DNA of 64,000 nt, from contig NZ_FZON01000005.1 in NCBI RefSeq assembly GCF_900188425.1, positions 98,188-162,187 of the forward strand, read 5' to 3'. Below are positions 44,968 through 54,466 of this stretch, piece by piece. The notes beneath the pieces are model-generated. The model saw only the letters and a program-made list of their open reading frames with translations, was not told the DNA's origin and did not search any database. Every line of letters starts with the position of its first letter. The first letter of the stretch is position 1. The DNA is from Antarctobacter heliothermus (lineage in GTDB: Bacteria; Pseudomonadota; Alphaproteobacteria; Rhodobacterales; Rhodobacteraceae). The position numbers and the translations under genes are program-made.

Positions 44968-45262
44968 GCCTTATCGCCTGACACCCGCAGCGCAGGCTGA
45001 TTTGGACGCGATCTGGGACCATACGGTTGCCGCGTGGTCCATGGATCAGGCTGAGGCGTATTTGCGCGGGTTAGAGGATGTATTGCGGTTGTTGTGCGCT
45101 CATCCAGAGATGGCGCGGGAACGGTTCGAGATTACCCCGCCTGTCCGGTTACACCCCTATCGTGCGCATCTGCTGATTTACCGGGTGTAAGCGGGGTTTT
45201 TGTTCGTCGTTCGGATTTTGCATGGACGGCAGCGGTGGCGGGTTGTGTTGGATGAGGGGTGA
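44960..45262 (+). pseudogene. parE-like toxin: ParE-type toxin interrupted by an in-frame TAA
   Basis: From GTG 44960 the frame reads VVRPYRLTPAAQADLDAIWD…LIYRV, typical of the RelE/ParE superfamily, then TAA at 45188-45190 (codon 77). The same frame continues past the stop with AGFLFVVRILHGRQRWRVVLDEG to TGA 45260-45262, which is the usual C-terminal strand and the final His-x-Arg segment of ParE. The original length would be about 100 residues, as expected. A shortened 76-residue protein could still be made, but lacks the end normally needed for toxicity. The gene overlaps parD. Confidence 0.75.
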
Positions 45263-45353
45263 CGTGGAAACCCACCCCGCGCTTGCCAACAAAAAATCGG
45301 CAAGTTCAGCACCTGTTATGCTAGACTTCTTTGCAGCTATTTCGGAGGAAAAC

Positions 45354-46010
45354 GTGGCACGCACTGAATTCGCCATGGCGCTTGAAAGACGCATCAAACA
45401 GGCATATCGACACTCGCCTCATCGGCATGGTTGGCGCTTGCTGTACAGTCCGGAGGACGTACTAGATGGCTCGAAAGTCGCATTCATTGGGTTGAATCCT
45501 GGCGGTAGTTTCGAGAGCCCGGACCATGCCGAGTTCGCGATGCCCAAAGGCTCTGCCTACGTTGACGAGGTTTGGCCGAGTTCGTCACGATTGCAGCAAG
45601 AGGCACTCGCGCTCTTTGAAAGACTCGGGATAGCACCGGAGGCCGTACTTGCCGGTAATTTGGTGCCCTTTCGCTCGCCGGACTGGAAATCACTGGCAGA
45701 GCGCCGAAAGGCACAGGCCTTCGGCGAGGAGATTTGGGGCGCAATACTTGATCGGGCGTGCCCTAGGTGTGTCGTGACGTTCGGTAGTGTCGCCAACGAT
45801 GCGGTCAGGGTGTTGCTAGGGGTTAGCAACCCTAAGTTCATTCCGGTGCGTTGGGGCGACATGACTGCCCAACGTGGTGAATTCGAACGTACTGCTTCGC
45901 ATGGCACTTGGAGCGGCACATGGATAGGAATGCCGCACTTGTCTCGGTTCACTGTGATGACACGTCCCGCAAGCCGTGCTGCGATAGACGTTTTGTTCGA
46001 AGGGTTGTAA
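45354..46010 (+). CDS. Uracil-DNA glycosylase-superfamily-like protein
   Basis: A 218-residue protein with KVAFIGLNPGGSFESP (the GxNPG motif of UDG superfamily A) and MPHLSRF near the end, which is like the HLS/HPS motif. FRSPDW and a conserved Cys pair (RACPRCVVTFGS) lie between. It may remove damaged bases from DNA, but the second motif is not perfect. I start at GTG 45354 because GGAGG lies seven bases before it; ATG 45318 is possible. Its base composition is more AT-rich than the flanking fab genes, in line with an insertion. Confidence 0.65.
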   Translation: MARTEFAMALERRIKQAYRHSPHRHGWRLLYSPEDVLDGSKVAFIGLNPGGSFESPDHAEFAMPKGSAYVDEVWPSSSRLQQEALALFERLGIAPEAVLAGNLVPFRSPDWKSLAERRKAQAFGEEIWGAILDRACPRCVVTFGSVANDAVRVLLGVSNPKFIPVRWGDMTAQRGEFERTASHGTWSGTWIGMPHLSRFTVMTRPASRAAIDVLFEGL

Positions 46011-46093
46011 GCTACCCCCAACCCCCAACCCCCACCTTGCACCTCCCCCCCCACCTCGCCTACTAAGTAACTGACACATCAAGAGGAGGCTCC

Positions 46094-47323
46094 ATGCGCC
46101 GCGTCGTCGTTACAGGGCTTGGGATCGTTTCGAGCATCGGGAATTCTGCGGAGGAGGTTCTGGCCTCGCTCAAGGCGGGCAAGTCCGGGATCACTGCCAA
46201 TGCGCAGATGCAGGAACATGGCTTTCGCAGTCAGATCGCGGGGGCCATCAATCTGGATGTGGCCGAGCATATCGACAAGCGGACGCTGCGTTTCATGGGG
46301 CCGGGGGCGGCCTATGCCTATATCGCCATGGGTCAAGCCATCGCGGATGCGGGGCTGGAAGAGTCCGACGTTGTGAACCCGCGCACCGGCCTTGTGGCCG
46401 GATCGGGCGGGCCGTCGACCAGCGCCATGTTGACGGCGCATCAGACGGTGCTGAAAACGGGCGCGACCAAGCGGGTCGGCCCCTTTGCGGTGCCCAAGTG
46501 CATGTGCTCGACCGTGAGCGCGAACCTGTCGACCGCCTACAAGATCAAGGGGATCAACTATTCGATCACCTCGGCCTGCTCGACCTCTTTGCACTGCATC
46601 GGCAACGCGGCAGAGCAGATCATGATGGGCAAGCAGGACGTGATGTTCGCGGGCGGCGGCGAGGAGTTGGACTGGACCCTGTCGTGCCTGTTCGACGCGA
46701 TGGGCGCGATGTCTTCGAAATACAACGACACGCCGGAACTGGCGAGCCGCGCCTTCGACAAGGACCGCGACGGGTTTGTGATCTCTGCCGGTGGCGGCAT
46801 GTTGGTGCTGGAAGAGTTGGAGCACGCCCGCGCGCGCGGCGCCAAGATCTATGCCGAAGTGACCGGCTATGGCGCGACCTCGGACGGGGCGGACATGGTT
46901 GCGCCCAGCGGTGAGGGCGGTGAGCGGGCGATGCGGATCGCGCTGTCGACGCTGCCCGAGGGGCGAAAAGTGTCCTATATCAACGCGCATGGCACCTCGA
47001 CCCCCGTGGGCGACGTGGGTGAGATCGAGGCGGTGCGGCGCGTGTTCGGTGAGGGGACAACTCCGCCGGTGTCGTCGACCAAATCCATGACCGGCCACAG
47101 CCAGGGCGCGACCGGCGCGCAGGAGGCGATTTACTGCCTGCTGGCGTTGCAGCACGATTTCATCATCCCGTCGATCAATGTGCAGACGCTGGACCCGGCG
47201 TTGAAGCCCGCAGAGATCGCGACAGAGCTGATGGAAAACGCCGGGCTGGATTCGGTCATGACCAATTCCTTTGGCTTTGGCGGCACCAACGGGTCTATGG
47301 TGTTGTCGAAGTTTCACGACTGA
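46094..47323 (+). CDS. fabB: 3-oxoacyl-ACP synthase I
   Basis: FabB elongates unsaturated acyl chains made by FabA. The 409-residue condensing enzyme has the catalytic Cys in [21 protein letters not shown] with the first His, and [12 protein letters not shown] with the second; it begins [16 protein letters not shown]. The start has AGAGGAGG upstream. C-rich tracts (ACCCCC units) lie just before the ribosome site. It is separated from its partner fabA by the 1.6 kb insertion. Confidence 0.96.
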   Translation: MRRVVVTGLGIVSSIGNSAEEVLASLKAGKSGITANAQMQEHGFRSQIAGAINLDVAEHIDKRTLRFMGPGAAYAYIAMGQAIADAGLEESDVVNPRTGLVAGSGGPSTSAMLTAHQTVLKTGATKRVGPFAVPKCMCSTVSANLSTAYKIKGINYSITSACSTSLHCIGNAAEQIMMGKQDVMFAGGGEELDWTLSCLFDAMGAMSSKYNDTPELASRAFDKDRDGFVISAGGGMLVLEELEHARARGAKIYAEVTGYGATSDGADMVAPSGEGGERAMRIALSTLPEGRKVSYINAHGTSTPVGDVGEIEAVRRVFGEGTTPPVSSTKSMTGHSQGATGAQEAIYCLLALQHDFIIPSINVQTLDPALKPAEIATELMENAGLDSVMTNSFGFGGTNGSMVLSKFHD

Positions 47324-47342
47324 ATAGCGCGGAAGAAGTGAC

Positions 47343-48131
47343 ATGACGTTGAGTCTGAAAGGCAAGCGCGGGCTTGTCATGGGTGTTGCGAACGAGCGGT
47401 CCATCGCCTGGGGCATCGCCAAGGCCTGCCATGAGGCGGGCGCGGAACTGGCCTTTACCTATCAGGGAGAGGCGTTCGGCAAGCGGCTGGAGCCTTTGGC
47501 GGCCAGTGTCGGGTCGGATTTCATGGTCGACGTGGATGTGACGGACGATGCGTCGCTGGATGCGGCGTTTGATGAGTTGGGCCAGCGGTGGGACAGCGTG
47601 GATTTCCTTGTCCATGCGATTGCCTATTCGGACAAGAATGAGCTGACGGGGCGGTTCCTGAACACCTCGCGGGCCAACTTCAAGAACTCGCTGGATATCT
47701 CGGTTTACAGCTTTATCGAGGTGGCGCGGCGGGTGCATCCGATGATGACCGATGGCGGGACGTTGCTGACGCTGACCTATCTGGGCAGCCAGCGGGTGGT
47801 GCCGAATTATAACGTCATGGGTGTGGCCAAGGCGGCGCTGGAGGCGACGACGCGGTATCTGGCGAATGATCTGGGGCCGGACGGTATTCGCGTGAACGCG
47901 CTGAGCCCCGGACCGATGAAGACGCTGGCGGGGGCGGCCATTGGCGGCGCGCGGCGCACCTACAAGCACACCGGCCAGAACGCGCCGTTGCGGTCGAACG
48001 CCACGCTGGAGGCGGTGGGCGGCACGGCGGTCTGGCTGATTTCGGACGCGGGCAGCTATACCACCGGTGAGGTTATCGCGATCGACGGCGGGTATCATGT
48101 GCTTGGTATGCCGCAGCTGGAAAACCTGTGA
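47343..48131 (+). CDS. fabI: Enoyl-ACP reductase (NADH)
   Basis: FabI reduces trans-2-enoyl-ACP, completing each cycle of fatty acid synthesis. The 262-residue protein has the NAD-binding GVANERSIAWGIAKA, IAYSDKNELTGRF and the catalytic Tyr-x6-Lys in YNVMGVAKAALEA; the C-terminus GYHVLGMPQL is usual. It follows fabB after 19 bases and overlaps the next gene's start, so fabB-fabI-lipoprotein form one operon. Confidence 0.95.
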   Translation: MTLSLKGKRGLVMGVANERSIAWGIAKACHEAGAELAFTYQGEAFGKRLEPLAASVGSDFMVDVDVTDDASLDAAFDELGQRWDSVDFLVHAIAYSDKNELTGRFLNTSRANFKNSLDISVYSFIEVARRVHPMMTDGGTLLTLTYLGSQRVVPNYNVMGVAKAALEATTRYLANDLGPDGIRVNALSPGPMKTLAGAAIGGARRTYKHTGQNAPLRSNATLEAVGGTAVWLISDAGSYTTGEVIAIDGGYHVLGMPQLENL

Positions 48132-48457
48132 TGCGTCTGGTCTGGGCAATTTCGGCGGCATTGGCGCTGGGGGGCTGCATGGAGGGCGCGCCCCCGGTTT
48201 CGGGCGCTGGCGGCGGCGGGCAGGGCGCGGAGGCGCGCAAACTGTCGGCGGGCATGACGCAGGCGCAGGCCGAGGCGGTCTTTGGGCTGGACGCGGGGTT
48301 TGAGCGCAACCCGGCCAACTGGGACGAATCCTGCGTCAGCTACGCCTATGGCGATGCCGCGACGCCGCGCTACGTTCATGCGGTATTCCGAGGCGATACC
48401 CTGACGCGCGCGACGGACGGGCACGGCGCGATCTGCACCTATGGGGCCGCGCTGTAA
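48131..48457 (+). CDS. Small lipoprotein, hypothetical
   Basis: A 108-residue protein whose N-terminus MRLVWAISAALALGGC is a lipoprotein signal with Cys16. The mature part (GAPPVSGAGGGGQGAEARKL…) has a low-complexity linker, then KLSAGMTQAQAEAVFGLD, suggesting a SmpA/OmlA-like small fold that I cannot name with confidence. It begins at the stop of fabI (TGATG), so it is coupled to it. Function unknown. Confidence 0.7.
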   Translation: MRLVWAISAALALGGCMEGAPPVSGAGGGGQGAEARKLSAGMTQAQAEAVFGLDAGFERNPANWDESCVSYAYGDAATPRYVHAVFRGDTLTRATDGHGAICTYGAAL

Positions 48458-48519
48458 ATCCTGTCGCGGGAACCGAGGTCGGCACGGGGCGTTGACCCTC
48501 CAAGAGACTGGAGGTTCAC

Positions 48520-49194
48520 ATGACCCACAAGATCACCCTGCAAAGCATCGACACGCTGACCCACGACGTTCACCGGCTGACCTTCGACAAGCCGGAGGGC
48601 TATGCCTATACCCCCGGCCAGGCGACGGATTTCGCACTGGACCGCGAGGGCTGGCGCGAGGAACAGCGCCCCTTCACCTTTACCTGTCTGCCTGACGAGG
48701 ACCGGCTGGAATTTGTCATCAAGTCGTACCCCGACCATAACGGCGTGACGGAACAGATCGGCAAGATGGAACCCGGCGACACCGCGCTGATTGGCGACCC
48801 GTGGGGCGCGATCGAGGACAAGGGCGACGGCGTCTTTATTGCCGGTGGCGCGGGGGTGACGCCGTTCATCTCGATCCTGCGCAAAAAGCTGGAGGAAAAC
48901 GGCACGCTGGAGGGCAACACGCTGCTGTTCTCTAACCAGAGTGAGCGTGACATCGTCATGCGCAACACCTTTGAGTCGATGGAGGGGCTGCGCTGTCACT
49001 GGACGGTGACAGAGGAAAAGGGCAGCCCGCTGGCCCGTGGTCTGATCGACGCGGACATGCTGTCCGGGTTTGTCGATCCGCAAAAGGACATCTGTTATGT
49101 CTGCGGCCCCGACCCGATGGTCGAGGCGATGCCCGAGGAACTGGCAAGACTGGGCGTCGAGCACGATCAGATTGTGGTTGAGGACTTCGGCTGA
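48520..49194 (+). CDS. Flavodoxin/ferredoxin reductase-like FAD-binding oxidoreductase
   Basis: A 224-residue protein with the ferredoxin-NADP-reductase fold: YTPGQATDF with RPFTF as the FAD-binding motif (RxYS-like), then FIAGGAGVTPFISIL for the pyridine nucleotide, and CYVCGPDPMVEAM near the end. It lacks an iron-sulphur domain. It probably reduces a small electron carrier with NAD(P)H. A clear terminator follows. Confidence 0.85.
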   Translation: MTHKITLQSIDTLTHDVHRLTFDKPEGYAYTPGQATDFALDREGWREEQRPFTFTCLPDEDRLEFVIKSYPDHNGVTEQIGKMEPGDTALIGDPWGAIEDKGDGVFIAGGAGVTPFISILRKKLEENGTLEGNTLLFSNQSERDIVMRNTFESMEGLRCHWTVTEEKGSPLARGLIDADMLSGFVDPQKDICYVCGPDPMVEAMPEELARLGVEHDQIVVEDFG

Positions 49195-49227
49195 CCTGGC
49201 AGGGGCATTTGCCGTTTGACGATGATG

Positions 49228-49255
49228 GGCCGGGGCAAGACGCTCCGGCCTTTTT
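49228..49255 (+). terminator. Rho-independent terminator after flavodoxin reductase gene
   Basis: GGCCGG and CCGGCC pair across an 11-base loop and are directly followed by TTTTT. Confidence 0.7.
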
Positions 49256-49264
49256 ACGTCCCGC

Positions 49265-50134
49265 TCAGAACCACTGACCCGGTTCCATCAGGCCCAGATC
49301 CAGCAACTGGCGCGAGTGCCATTCAAACGGCGTGGAATTGTGCCAGCGAAAGCTCTTGATGTCGAAGGTCGATCCGGGGTTGCGTTTGAGCGCCTTGGCG
49401 GTGCGAAAGCTGGCAATCGCGGCGGTCAGGTTGTTGTGCCAGGGACAGGCGTAGGTGTTGTACTCCTCATCGGAAAACGTGTGATCCTCGCGCAGTTTCA
49501 GCCCCGGTTTGGCGCGGAAAATGGCGATGCGGTCAATCTTGCGCCGGGTTTCTGGGACGTGCTCCTCATACCGCCAGCGCAGCCCGCCAAAGAAATTCAG
49601 CTGCCGTTCCTTGGGGTGGTTGTGGTTCAGCGGGTCGGGGCGGGCCAGCGCGTAATAGCCGGAACGGTCCAGCCAGGCGTCGTCCAGCGACACCGCATCG
49701 CGGCATTTGTTGAGATCCCCGGCATAGAGATCGACCACATAGGTCAACATGGCGTCCCGCCGTTCCTCAGTGTGATAGGCCAGCATTTCGCCGACTGTCC
49801 GGCTTTCTGAAAAGGGAAAAAAGAGATATTCGGCGTTGTAGCAATAGTAGACCCACTGACCGGCGGCCTTGGCGATCACGCCATTGACAGCCCTTGGCAG
49901 GGCATTGTCAGCGCGCATGTCATAGGCAACGTGATCCACCTTGTCGGTCAGATCTGCGGGCAAGGTCAGGTCCGATGCCCCAAACAGCACCACCGCGCGA
50001 AATCCGCAGTGGCGGTGGTGGCGCAGGGTGGTGTCCAGTTCCACCGCGTCCTCGGCAAAGATCAGCGCAATGGGGCCACGGCGCAGCACGTCGGCACCTT
50101 GGGACAGGAAGTGGTCTAGGGTCTTGTAGAACAT
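49265..50134 (-). CDS. Putative glycosyltransferase-like hypothetical protein
   Basis: A 289-residue soluble protein. It begins [20 protein letters not shown] and shows a region [20 protein letters not shown], compatible with an N-terminal sugar-nucleotide (GT-A-like) fold, but the metal-binding DxD is not clear; [19 protein letters not shown] and [21 protein letters not shown] follow. Similar proteins in Roseobacters are often annotated as glycosyltransferase family 2. That is inference by resemblance. It diverges from miaB. Confidence 0.6.
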   Translation of the reverse strand: MFYKTLDHFLSQGADVLRRGPIALIFAEDAVELDTTLRHHRHCGFRAVVLFGASDLTLPADLTDKVDHVAYDMRADNALPRAVNGVIAKAAGQWVYYCYNAEYLFFPFSESRTVGEMLAYHTEERRDAMLTYVVDLYAGDLNKCRDAVSLDDAWLDRSGYYALARPDPLNHNHPKERQLNFFGGLRWRYEEHVPETRRKIDRIAIFRAKPGLKLREDHTFSDEEYNTYACPWHNNLTAAIASFRTAKALKRNPGSTFDIKSFRWHNSTPFEWHSRQLLDLGLMEPGQWF

Positions 50135-50247
50135 GCTCGGCCTCTGGTGGGGCTTTTACCGCAAGGTCGGTGAAAATCTCGTGCATTGCAAGCCGGGGGG
50201 ATTCTGCGGTATCGCCAGCCCTTAAATCCGAGACAGGAGCGCGCGCC

Positions 50248-51558
50248 ATGGCCCCGAAGAAACTGTATATCAAGACCTACGGCTGCCAGATGAACGTCTA
50301 TGACAGCGAGCGCATGGCCGAGGCCATGGGCGGCGAGGGCTATGAGACAACCGCGCGCCCCGAAGATGCGGACATGATCCTGCTGAACACCTGTCACATC
50401 CGGGAAAAGGCGGCGGAAAAGGTTTACTCGGAACTGGGCCGCTACAAGGGGCTGAAGGCGGACAAGCCGGATCTGAAGATCGGCGTGGCGGGATGTGTGG
50501 CGCAGGCCGAGGGCGCAGAGATCATGCGCCGTCAGCCGATGGTCGATCTGGTGGTCGGCCCGCAAAGCTATCACCGGCTGCCGGATCTGCTGGCGCGCAC
50601 CCACAACGGCGCCAAGGCGCTGGACACCGAGTTCCCCGAAGAAGACAAGTTTGACCACCTGACCGCGCGGCCCAAGGCCAAGCGCGGGCCGACGGCGTTT
50701 CTGACCGTGCAAGAGGGCTGTGACAAGTTCTGCGCCTTTTGCGTGGTGCCCTATACGCGCGGGGCAGAGGTGTCGCGCCCGGCGGACCGGGTGCTGGCGG
50801 AGGCGCGCGACCTGGTCGAGCGCGGCGTGCGCGAGATCACGCTGTTGGGGCAGAACGTGAACGCCTACCACGGGCATGACGGCGGGTTGGCGGGCCTGAT
50901 CCGTGCGCTGGACAAGATCGACGGTCTGGCGCGCATCCGGTTCACCACCTCGCACCCCAACGACATGGATGAGGCGCTGATCGCGGCGCATGGCGACTGT
51001 GACAAGCTGATGCCCTATCTGCATCTGCCGGTGCAGGCGGGGTCGGACAAGATTCTGAAACGGATGAACCGGAGCCATACGGCGGACGACTACCTGCGGT
51101 TGATCGAGCGGCTGCGCGCGGCGCGGCCCGATCTGCACCTGTCGGGCGATTTCATTGTGGGATTCCCGGAAGAGACCGAAGAGGATTTTCAGGCCACGAT
51201 GGATCTGATTGCGGCGGTGGAATACGGCAGCGCGTTTTCGTTCAAGTATTCCGAACGCCCCGGCACCCCGGCGGCAGAGCGCCCGCAAGTGCCCGAGGAC
51301 GAAAAGGACGACCGGCTGCAACGGTTGCAGGCGTTGCTGACGACCCAGCAGCGCCGCTTGCAGGACGCGATGGTGGGCCGGGACGTGCATGTGTTGTTCG
51401 AAAAGCCCGGCCGGATGCCCGGCCAGATGGTCGGCAAATCGGAATACCTGCACGCGGTTCACGTCGAATCCGACGCCTTTGCCCCGGGTGACATCGCGCG
51501 AATCCGAATCGATTCCAGTGGCCCCAACTCTCTGAAGGGGGTTGTTGCGCCGCTCTAA
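50248..51558 (+). CDS. miaB: tRNA-2-methylthio-N6-dimethylallyladenosine synthase
   Basis: MiaB is a radical-SAM methylthiotransferase that modifies i6A37 of tRNAs reading UNN codons. The 436-residue protein has the N-terminal [4Fe-4S] domain ([31 protein letters not shown]), the radical-SAM CxxxCxxC as CDKFCAFC, and a C-terminal TRAM domain. The ATG at 50248 after AGGAGC gives the normal N-terminus [14 protein letters not shown]. The sequence upstream is the divergent hypothetical gene's leader. Confidence 0.96.
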   Translation: MAPKKLYIKTYGCQMNVYDSERMAEAMGGEGYETTARPEDADMILLNTCHIREKAAEKVYSELGRYKGLKADKPDLKIGVAGCVAQAEGAEIMRRQPMVDLVVGPQSYHRLPDLLARTHNGAKALDTEFPEEDKFDHLTARPKAKRGPTAFLTVQEGCDKFCAFCVVPYTRGAEVSRPADRVLAEARDLVERGVREITLLGQNVNAYHGHDGGLAGLIRALDKIDGLARIRFTTSHPNDMDEALIAAHGDCDKLMPYLHLPVQAGSDKILKRMNRSHTADDYLRLIERLRAARPDLHLSGDFIVGFPEETEEDFQATMDLIAAVEYGSAFSFKYSERPGTPAAERPQVPEDEKDDRLQRLQALLTTQQRRLQDAMVGRDVHVLFEKPGRMPGQMVGKSEYLHAVHVESDAFAPGDIARIRIDSSGPNSLKGVVAPL

Positions 51559-51776
51559 GACCCCCCAAGAACCCCTTGTTTCAAAAAAAGGGTTCGGATT
51601 ATCCACAGTAAAACAAAGCGTTTTCGGGAACTGTTTCCGATTTTGGGACAGTACACATAGCTTTTCTCTTCACAGCCGGGGGAGTTTTGCTAATGTGTTG
51701 ATTATAGTAAATATGCGTGCGCCCGCTGCCATGTGGTGCCCGCATTTGGGGAAACTTAAAATCAAGGGACCAGGCT
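51559..51776. other. Intergenic region upstream of OmpA gene
   Basis: A relatively AT-rich gap with GATTATAGTAAAT-like sequences that should include the OmpA promoter. The GAACCC and GGGTTC repeat after miaB could form a weak terminator. No gene seen. Confidence 0.35.
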
Positions 51777-52376
51777 GTGGCTTATCGCATTTCCAAGGCC
51801 ATCGGCGCGATGGCGCTTGCGGCCCTCGCTGGTCTGTCGGCCGTTGCGCCGGCAGTCGCCGGGGACGCTGACCAGAAGACACCGTTCATCTCAACGCAAA
51901 ACACCCGCACCATCAAGGGTGAGCAGTATATTCCGGGCATCTGGGTCGACCCGGATGGCTGTGAACACTGGGTGATGGACGACGGGGTTGAGGGCTACAT
52001 GAGCCCGCACACCGACCGTAAGGGTATCCCGGTTTGCCGGCGCGGCAACACTTGCGGCGTCATGAACACCGATCAGTTCTTTGCCACCGACAGCTACCGT
52101 ATCTCGAAACACGGTCAGGCGCGGATCGCGGAGTTCTTCACCTCGTCCAGCGCCATTGGCTATGTGATCGCTGGCCATACCGACAGCCGCGCGACGGATG
52201 ATTACAACATCAAGTTGAGCTACAACCGTGCGCTGGCCGTGGCCAAAGTGGCCCGGTCCGTCGGGGCCAACATCACCGACGTGCGCGGCTATGGCGAACG
52301 TATGCCGGTCGCGACGAACAAGACTGCAACGGGCATGGCCAAGAACCGCCGTGTCGAAATCCTCTGCTTCCGGTAA
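51777..52376 (+). CDS. OmpA-family protein with an extra N-terminal module
   Basis: A 199-residue exported protein (GTG start 51777; signal MAYRISKAIGAMALAALAG…APAVAG). The C-terminal 100 residues form an OmpA peptidoglycan-binding domain: AGHTDSRATDDYNIKLSYNR then GYGERMPVATNKTATGMAKNRRVEI. Between signal and OmpA domain lies a 35-residue module: GIWVDPDGCEHWVMDDGVEG, then YMSPHTDRKGIPVCR. The same module is in the next gene. A long gap of non-coding DNA precedes; the start is fixed by the signal peptide and AAGGGA. Confidence 0.85.
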   Translation: MAYRISKAIGAMALAALAGLSAVAPAVAGDADQKTPFISTQNTRTIKGEQYIPGIWVDPDGCEHWVMDDGVEGYMSPHTDRKGIPVCRRGNTCGVMNTDQFFATDSYRISKHGQARIAEFFTSSSAIGYVIAGHTDSRATDDYNIKLSYNRALAVAKVARSVGANITDVRGYGERMPVATNKTATGMAKNRRVEILCFR

Positions 52377-52395
52377 TCCAGAAGGGATCAGGACA

Positions 52396-52704
52396 ATGAA
52401 CTTCGTTAAACCGCTCCTTCTGGTTGTCGCTGCTGTCGGCCTTGCCGCCTGCGACCCGGTCGGCCCCGACAAGAGCCGTGATCGCCAGTCGATCGACCGT
52501 GACGACCTGACCGGCATGAAGGCCGGCATCTGGGTCGATCCAAATGGCTGTGACCACTGGATCATCGACGATGGCGTCGAGGGCTACCTGTCGGCCCGCC
52601 TCGACAAATACGGCAAGCCGGTCTGTTCGGGCATCGCCCCGCCGACCATCGCCACAGGCGATTTCAAGGGTGGCTCGACCTCGATCATCGGCGACCCGCT
52701 CTGA
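52396..52704 (+). CDS. Small lipoprotein sharing the GIWVDP…GCxHW module
   Basis: A 102-residue lipoprotein: MNFVKPLLLVVAAVGLAAC gives a lipobox, Cys19. The mature part contains GIWVDPNGCDHWIIDDGVEG, then YLSARLDKYGKPVCS, nearly the same as the module in the preceding OmpA-type protein, then an uncharacterised Gly/Ser tail. It follows that gene after 19 bases, so they are an operon. Two Cys of the module are conserved in both. Function unknown. Confidence 0.8.
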   Translation: MNFVKPLLLVVAAVGLAACDPVGPDKSRDRQSIDRDDLTGMKAGIWVDPNGCDHWIIDDGVEGYLSARLDKYGKPVCSGIAPPTIATGDFKGGSTSIIGDPL

Positions 52705-52891
52705 CACTCTGGTGACAGGCATCTACTGGACAAGGGACCGCGCGGCATCTGCTGCGCGGTCTATTTTTGTGGCGTCTGTATGACATTTGGCGTTCATGCG
52801 CCGCAGAGACTTGCGCCTCGCGTCCTGCCAATGCACCATATCTAGCAGAAACACGCGTCCGGAATCGGATCGCCCTGCACAGGAGACGGGT

Positions 52892-53860
52892 TTGACAGCG
52901 GGCACCTTGACCGAAGCCATCCTAGAATTTCCCGACAACCGATTGCTGATCGACCTCTGTGGAGAGTTCGACCGCAACCTGACAGACATAGAGGCCCGCA
53001 CCGGGGTGCAGATCCTGCGCCGTGGCAACCAATTGGCGGTGCATGGTCCCGAAGACGCTGTGCCGGCGGTGGCCGACGTGCTGCGCGGGCTGTATGAGCG
53101 GCTTGAACAGGGCCGAGAGGTTGCGCGCGGTGACATCGACCGCGCGTTGCGTATGGAAGATGACGAACCGGACGAGCAGCTGGAAATGTTCACCGGCGGC
53201 CCGGTTGAGATCAAGACTCGCAAAAAGCTGATCGAGCCGCGCACCGACGCGCAAAAGGCCTATGTGCAGTCGCTTTTTGTCAATGAAATGGCCTTTGGCA
53301 TCGGCCCGGCGGGCACCGGCAAGACCTATCTTGCGGTGGCGGTGGGGGTTCACATGCTGATCACCGGCGAAGTGGACAAGATCATCCTGTGCCGTCCTGC
53401 TGTCGAGGCGGGCGAACGTCTGGGCTTTCTGCCCGGCACGCAGGAGGAAAAGGTCGATCCCTACATGCAGCCGCTGATGGATGCGCTGAACGATTTTCTG
53501 CCGGGCAAGCAGCTGGCGAAGATGCGCGAAGAAAAAACGGTCGAGATTGCGCCGCTGGCCTTTATGCGCGGGCGCACCCTGTCCAACGCCTTTGTCGTGC
53601 TGGATGAGGCGCAGAACGCCACCACCATGCAGATGAAGATGTTCCTGACCCGTCTGGGCGAGGGCAGCCGCATGGTGATCACCGGCGACCGCACGCAGAT
53701 CGACCTGCCACGCGGGGTGCCGTCCGGACTGGCGGACGCGGAGCGGCTGTTGGGGCATGTGCCCGGCATCTCGTTCAACTATTTCACCGCCAAGGATGTG
53801 GTGCGCCATCCGCTTGTCGCGGCAATCATCGAGGCCTATGAGGCGGATACGCCGGGCTAG
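52892..53860 (+). CDS. phoH: PhoH-family ATPase/RNA-associated protein
   Basis: A 322-residue protein. The N-terminal third has a KH-like fold (DLCGEFDRNLTDIEARTGV…), then the Walker A GPAGTGKTYLAVA near residue 140 and DEAQNATTMQMKMFLTRLG for Walker B. PhoH-like proteins (YbeZ) bind ATP and work with YbeY in rRNA maturation; ybeY follows 72 bases on. The best start is TTG 52892 (AGGAG upstream), since the frame further upstream lies in leader sequence. Confidence 0.93.
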   Translation: MTAGTLTEAILEFPDNRLLIDLCGEFDRNLTDIEARTGVQILRRGNQLAVHGPEDAVPAVADVLRGLYERLEQGREVARGDIDRALRMEDDEPDEQLEMFTGGPVEIKTRKKLIEPRTDAQKAYVQSLFVNEMAFGIGPAGTGKTYLAVAVGVHMLITGEVDKIILCRPAVEAGERLGFLPGTQEEKVDPYMQPLMDALNDFLPGKQLAKMREEKTVEIAPLAFMRGRTLSNAFVVLDEAQNATTMQMKMFLTRLGEGSRMVITGDRTQIDLPRGVPSGLADAERLLGHVPGISFNYFTAKDVVRHPLVAAIIEAYEADTPG

Positions 53861-53932
53861 GCCGATGTGGCCGGGTCTGCGTTATCCAATGCGCCAAGAG
53901 GGCCGGGGGCACTGTCCCCGGCGCAATCACAG

Positions 53933-54454
53933 ATGTTGACCGACACGATTTTCGAGGATGACCGCTGGCAGGGCCCGGGTCTGGACCAACTGGCCGAGAC
54001 CGGGGCCGTGGCGGCGCTGTTGCATCTGGGGCTGGTGCCGGAGGACTATGAGATTGCCGTGCTGGGCTGCTCTGACACCCGCATTGCGGTCCTGAACGGG
54101 GATTTCCGGGACAAGCCGCAGGCCACAAACGTGCTGAGCTGGCCGTCAGAGGATCTGGCCCCCGAGGCCGATGGCGGCACGCCTTTCCCGCCCGAGCCCG
54201 AGGACGATGATCCGCATCATCTGGGCGACATTGCCCTGGCCTATGAGACCTGTGCGCAAGAAGCCGCCGATCGGGGCATCCCGATGGAGCAACATGTCAC
54301 ACATCTGATTGTTCATGGGGTGTTACATGTACTGGGCTATGACCATATGCGTGACCTAGACGCCACGCTGATGGAACGGATTGAGGTTGAAATACTTGGC
54401 AACCTGGGTTTGCCGGACCCATATAGTGAGGATGGCGCCCCCGAGGGGGCATGA
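53933..54454 (+). CDS. ybeY: Endoribonuclease YbeY
   Basis: YbeY is a metal-dependent RNase for 16S rRNA 3' maturation and ribosome quality control. The 173-residue protein has the family signature HGVLHVLGYDH near residue 127 (three His ligands), preceded by IALAYETCAQEA. It lies between phoH and corC, the conserved ybeZ-ybeY-ybeX order. The start ATG 53933 matches the family's N-terminus. Confidence 0.95.
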   Translation: MLTDTIFEDDRWQGPGLDQLAETGAVAALLHLGLVPEDYEIAVLGCSDTRIAVLNGDFRDKPQATNVLSWPSEDLAPEADGGTPFPPEPEDDDPHHLGDIALAYETCAQEAADRGIPMEQHVTHLIVHGVLHVLGYDHMRDLDATLMERIEVEILGNLGLPDPYSEDGAPEGA

Positions 54455-54466
54455 TGGAACGGATTG

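Noticed and set aside
46015..46065. C-rich tract before fabB as a regulatory element
   Set aside because: ACCCCC units look like simple-sequence slippage and give no specific structure that I can defend.
46079..48161. Long minus-strand frames opposite fabB and fabI
   Set aside because: They span two well-supported genes in antisense and show no domain or start site.
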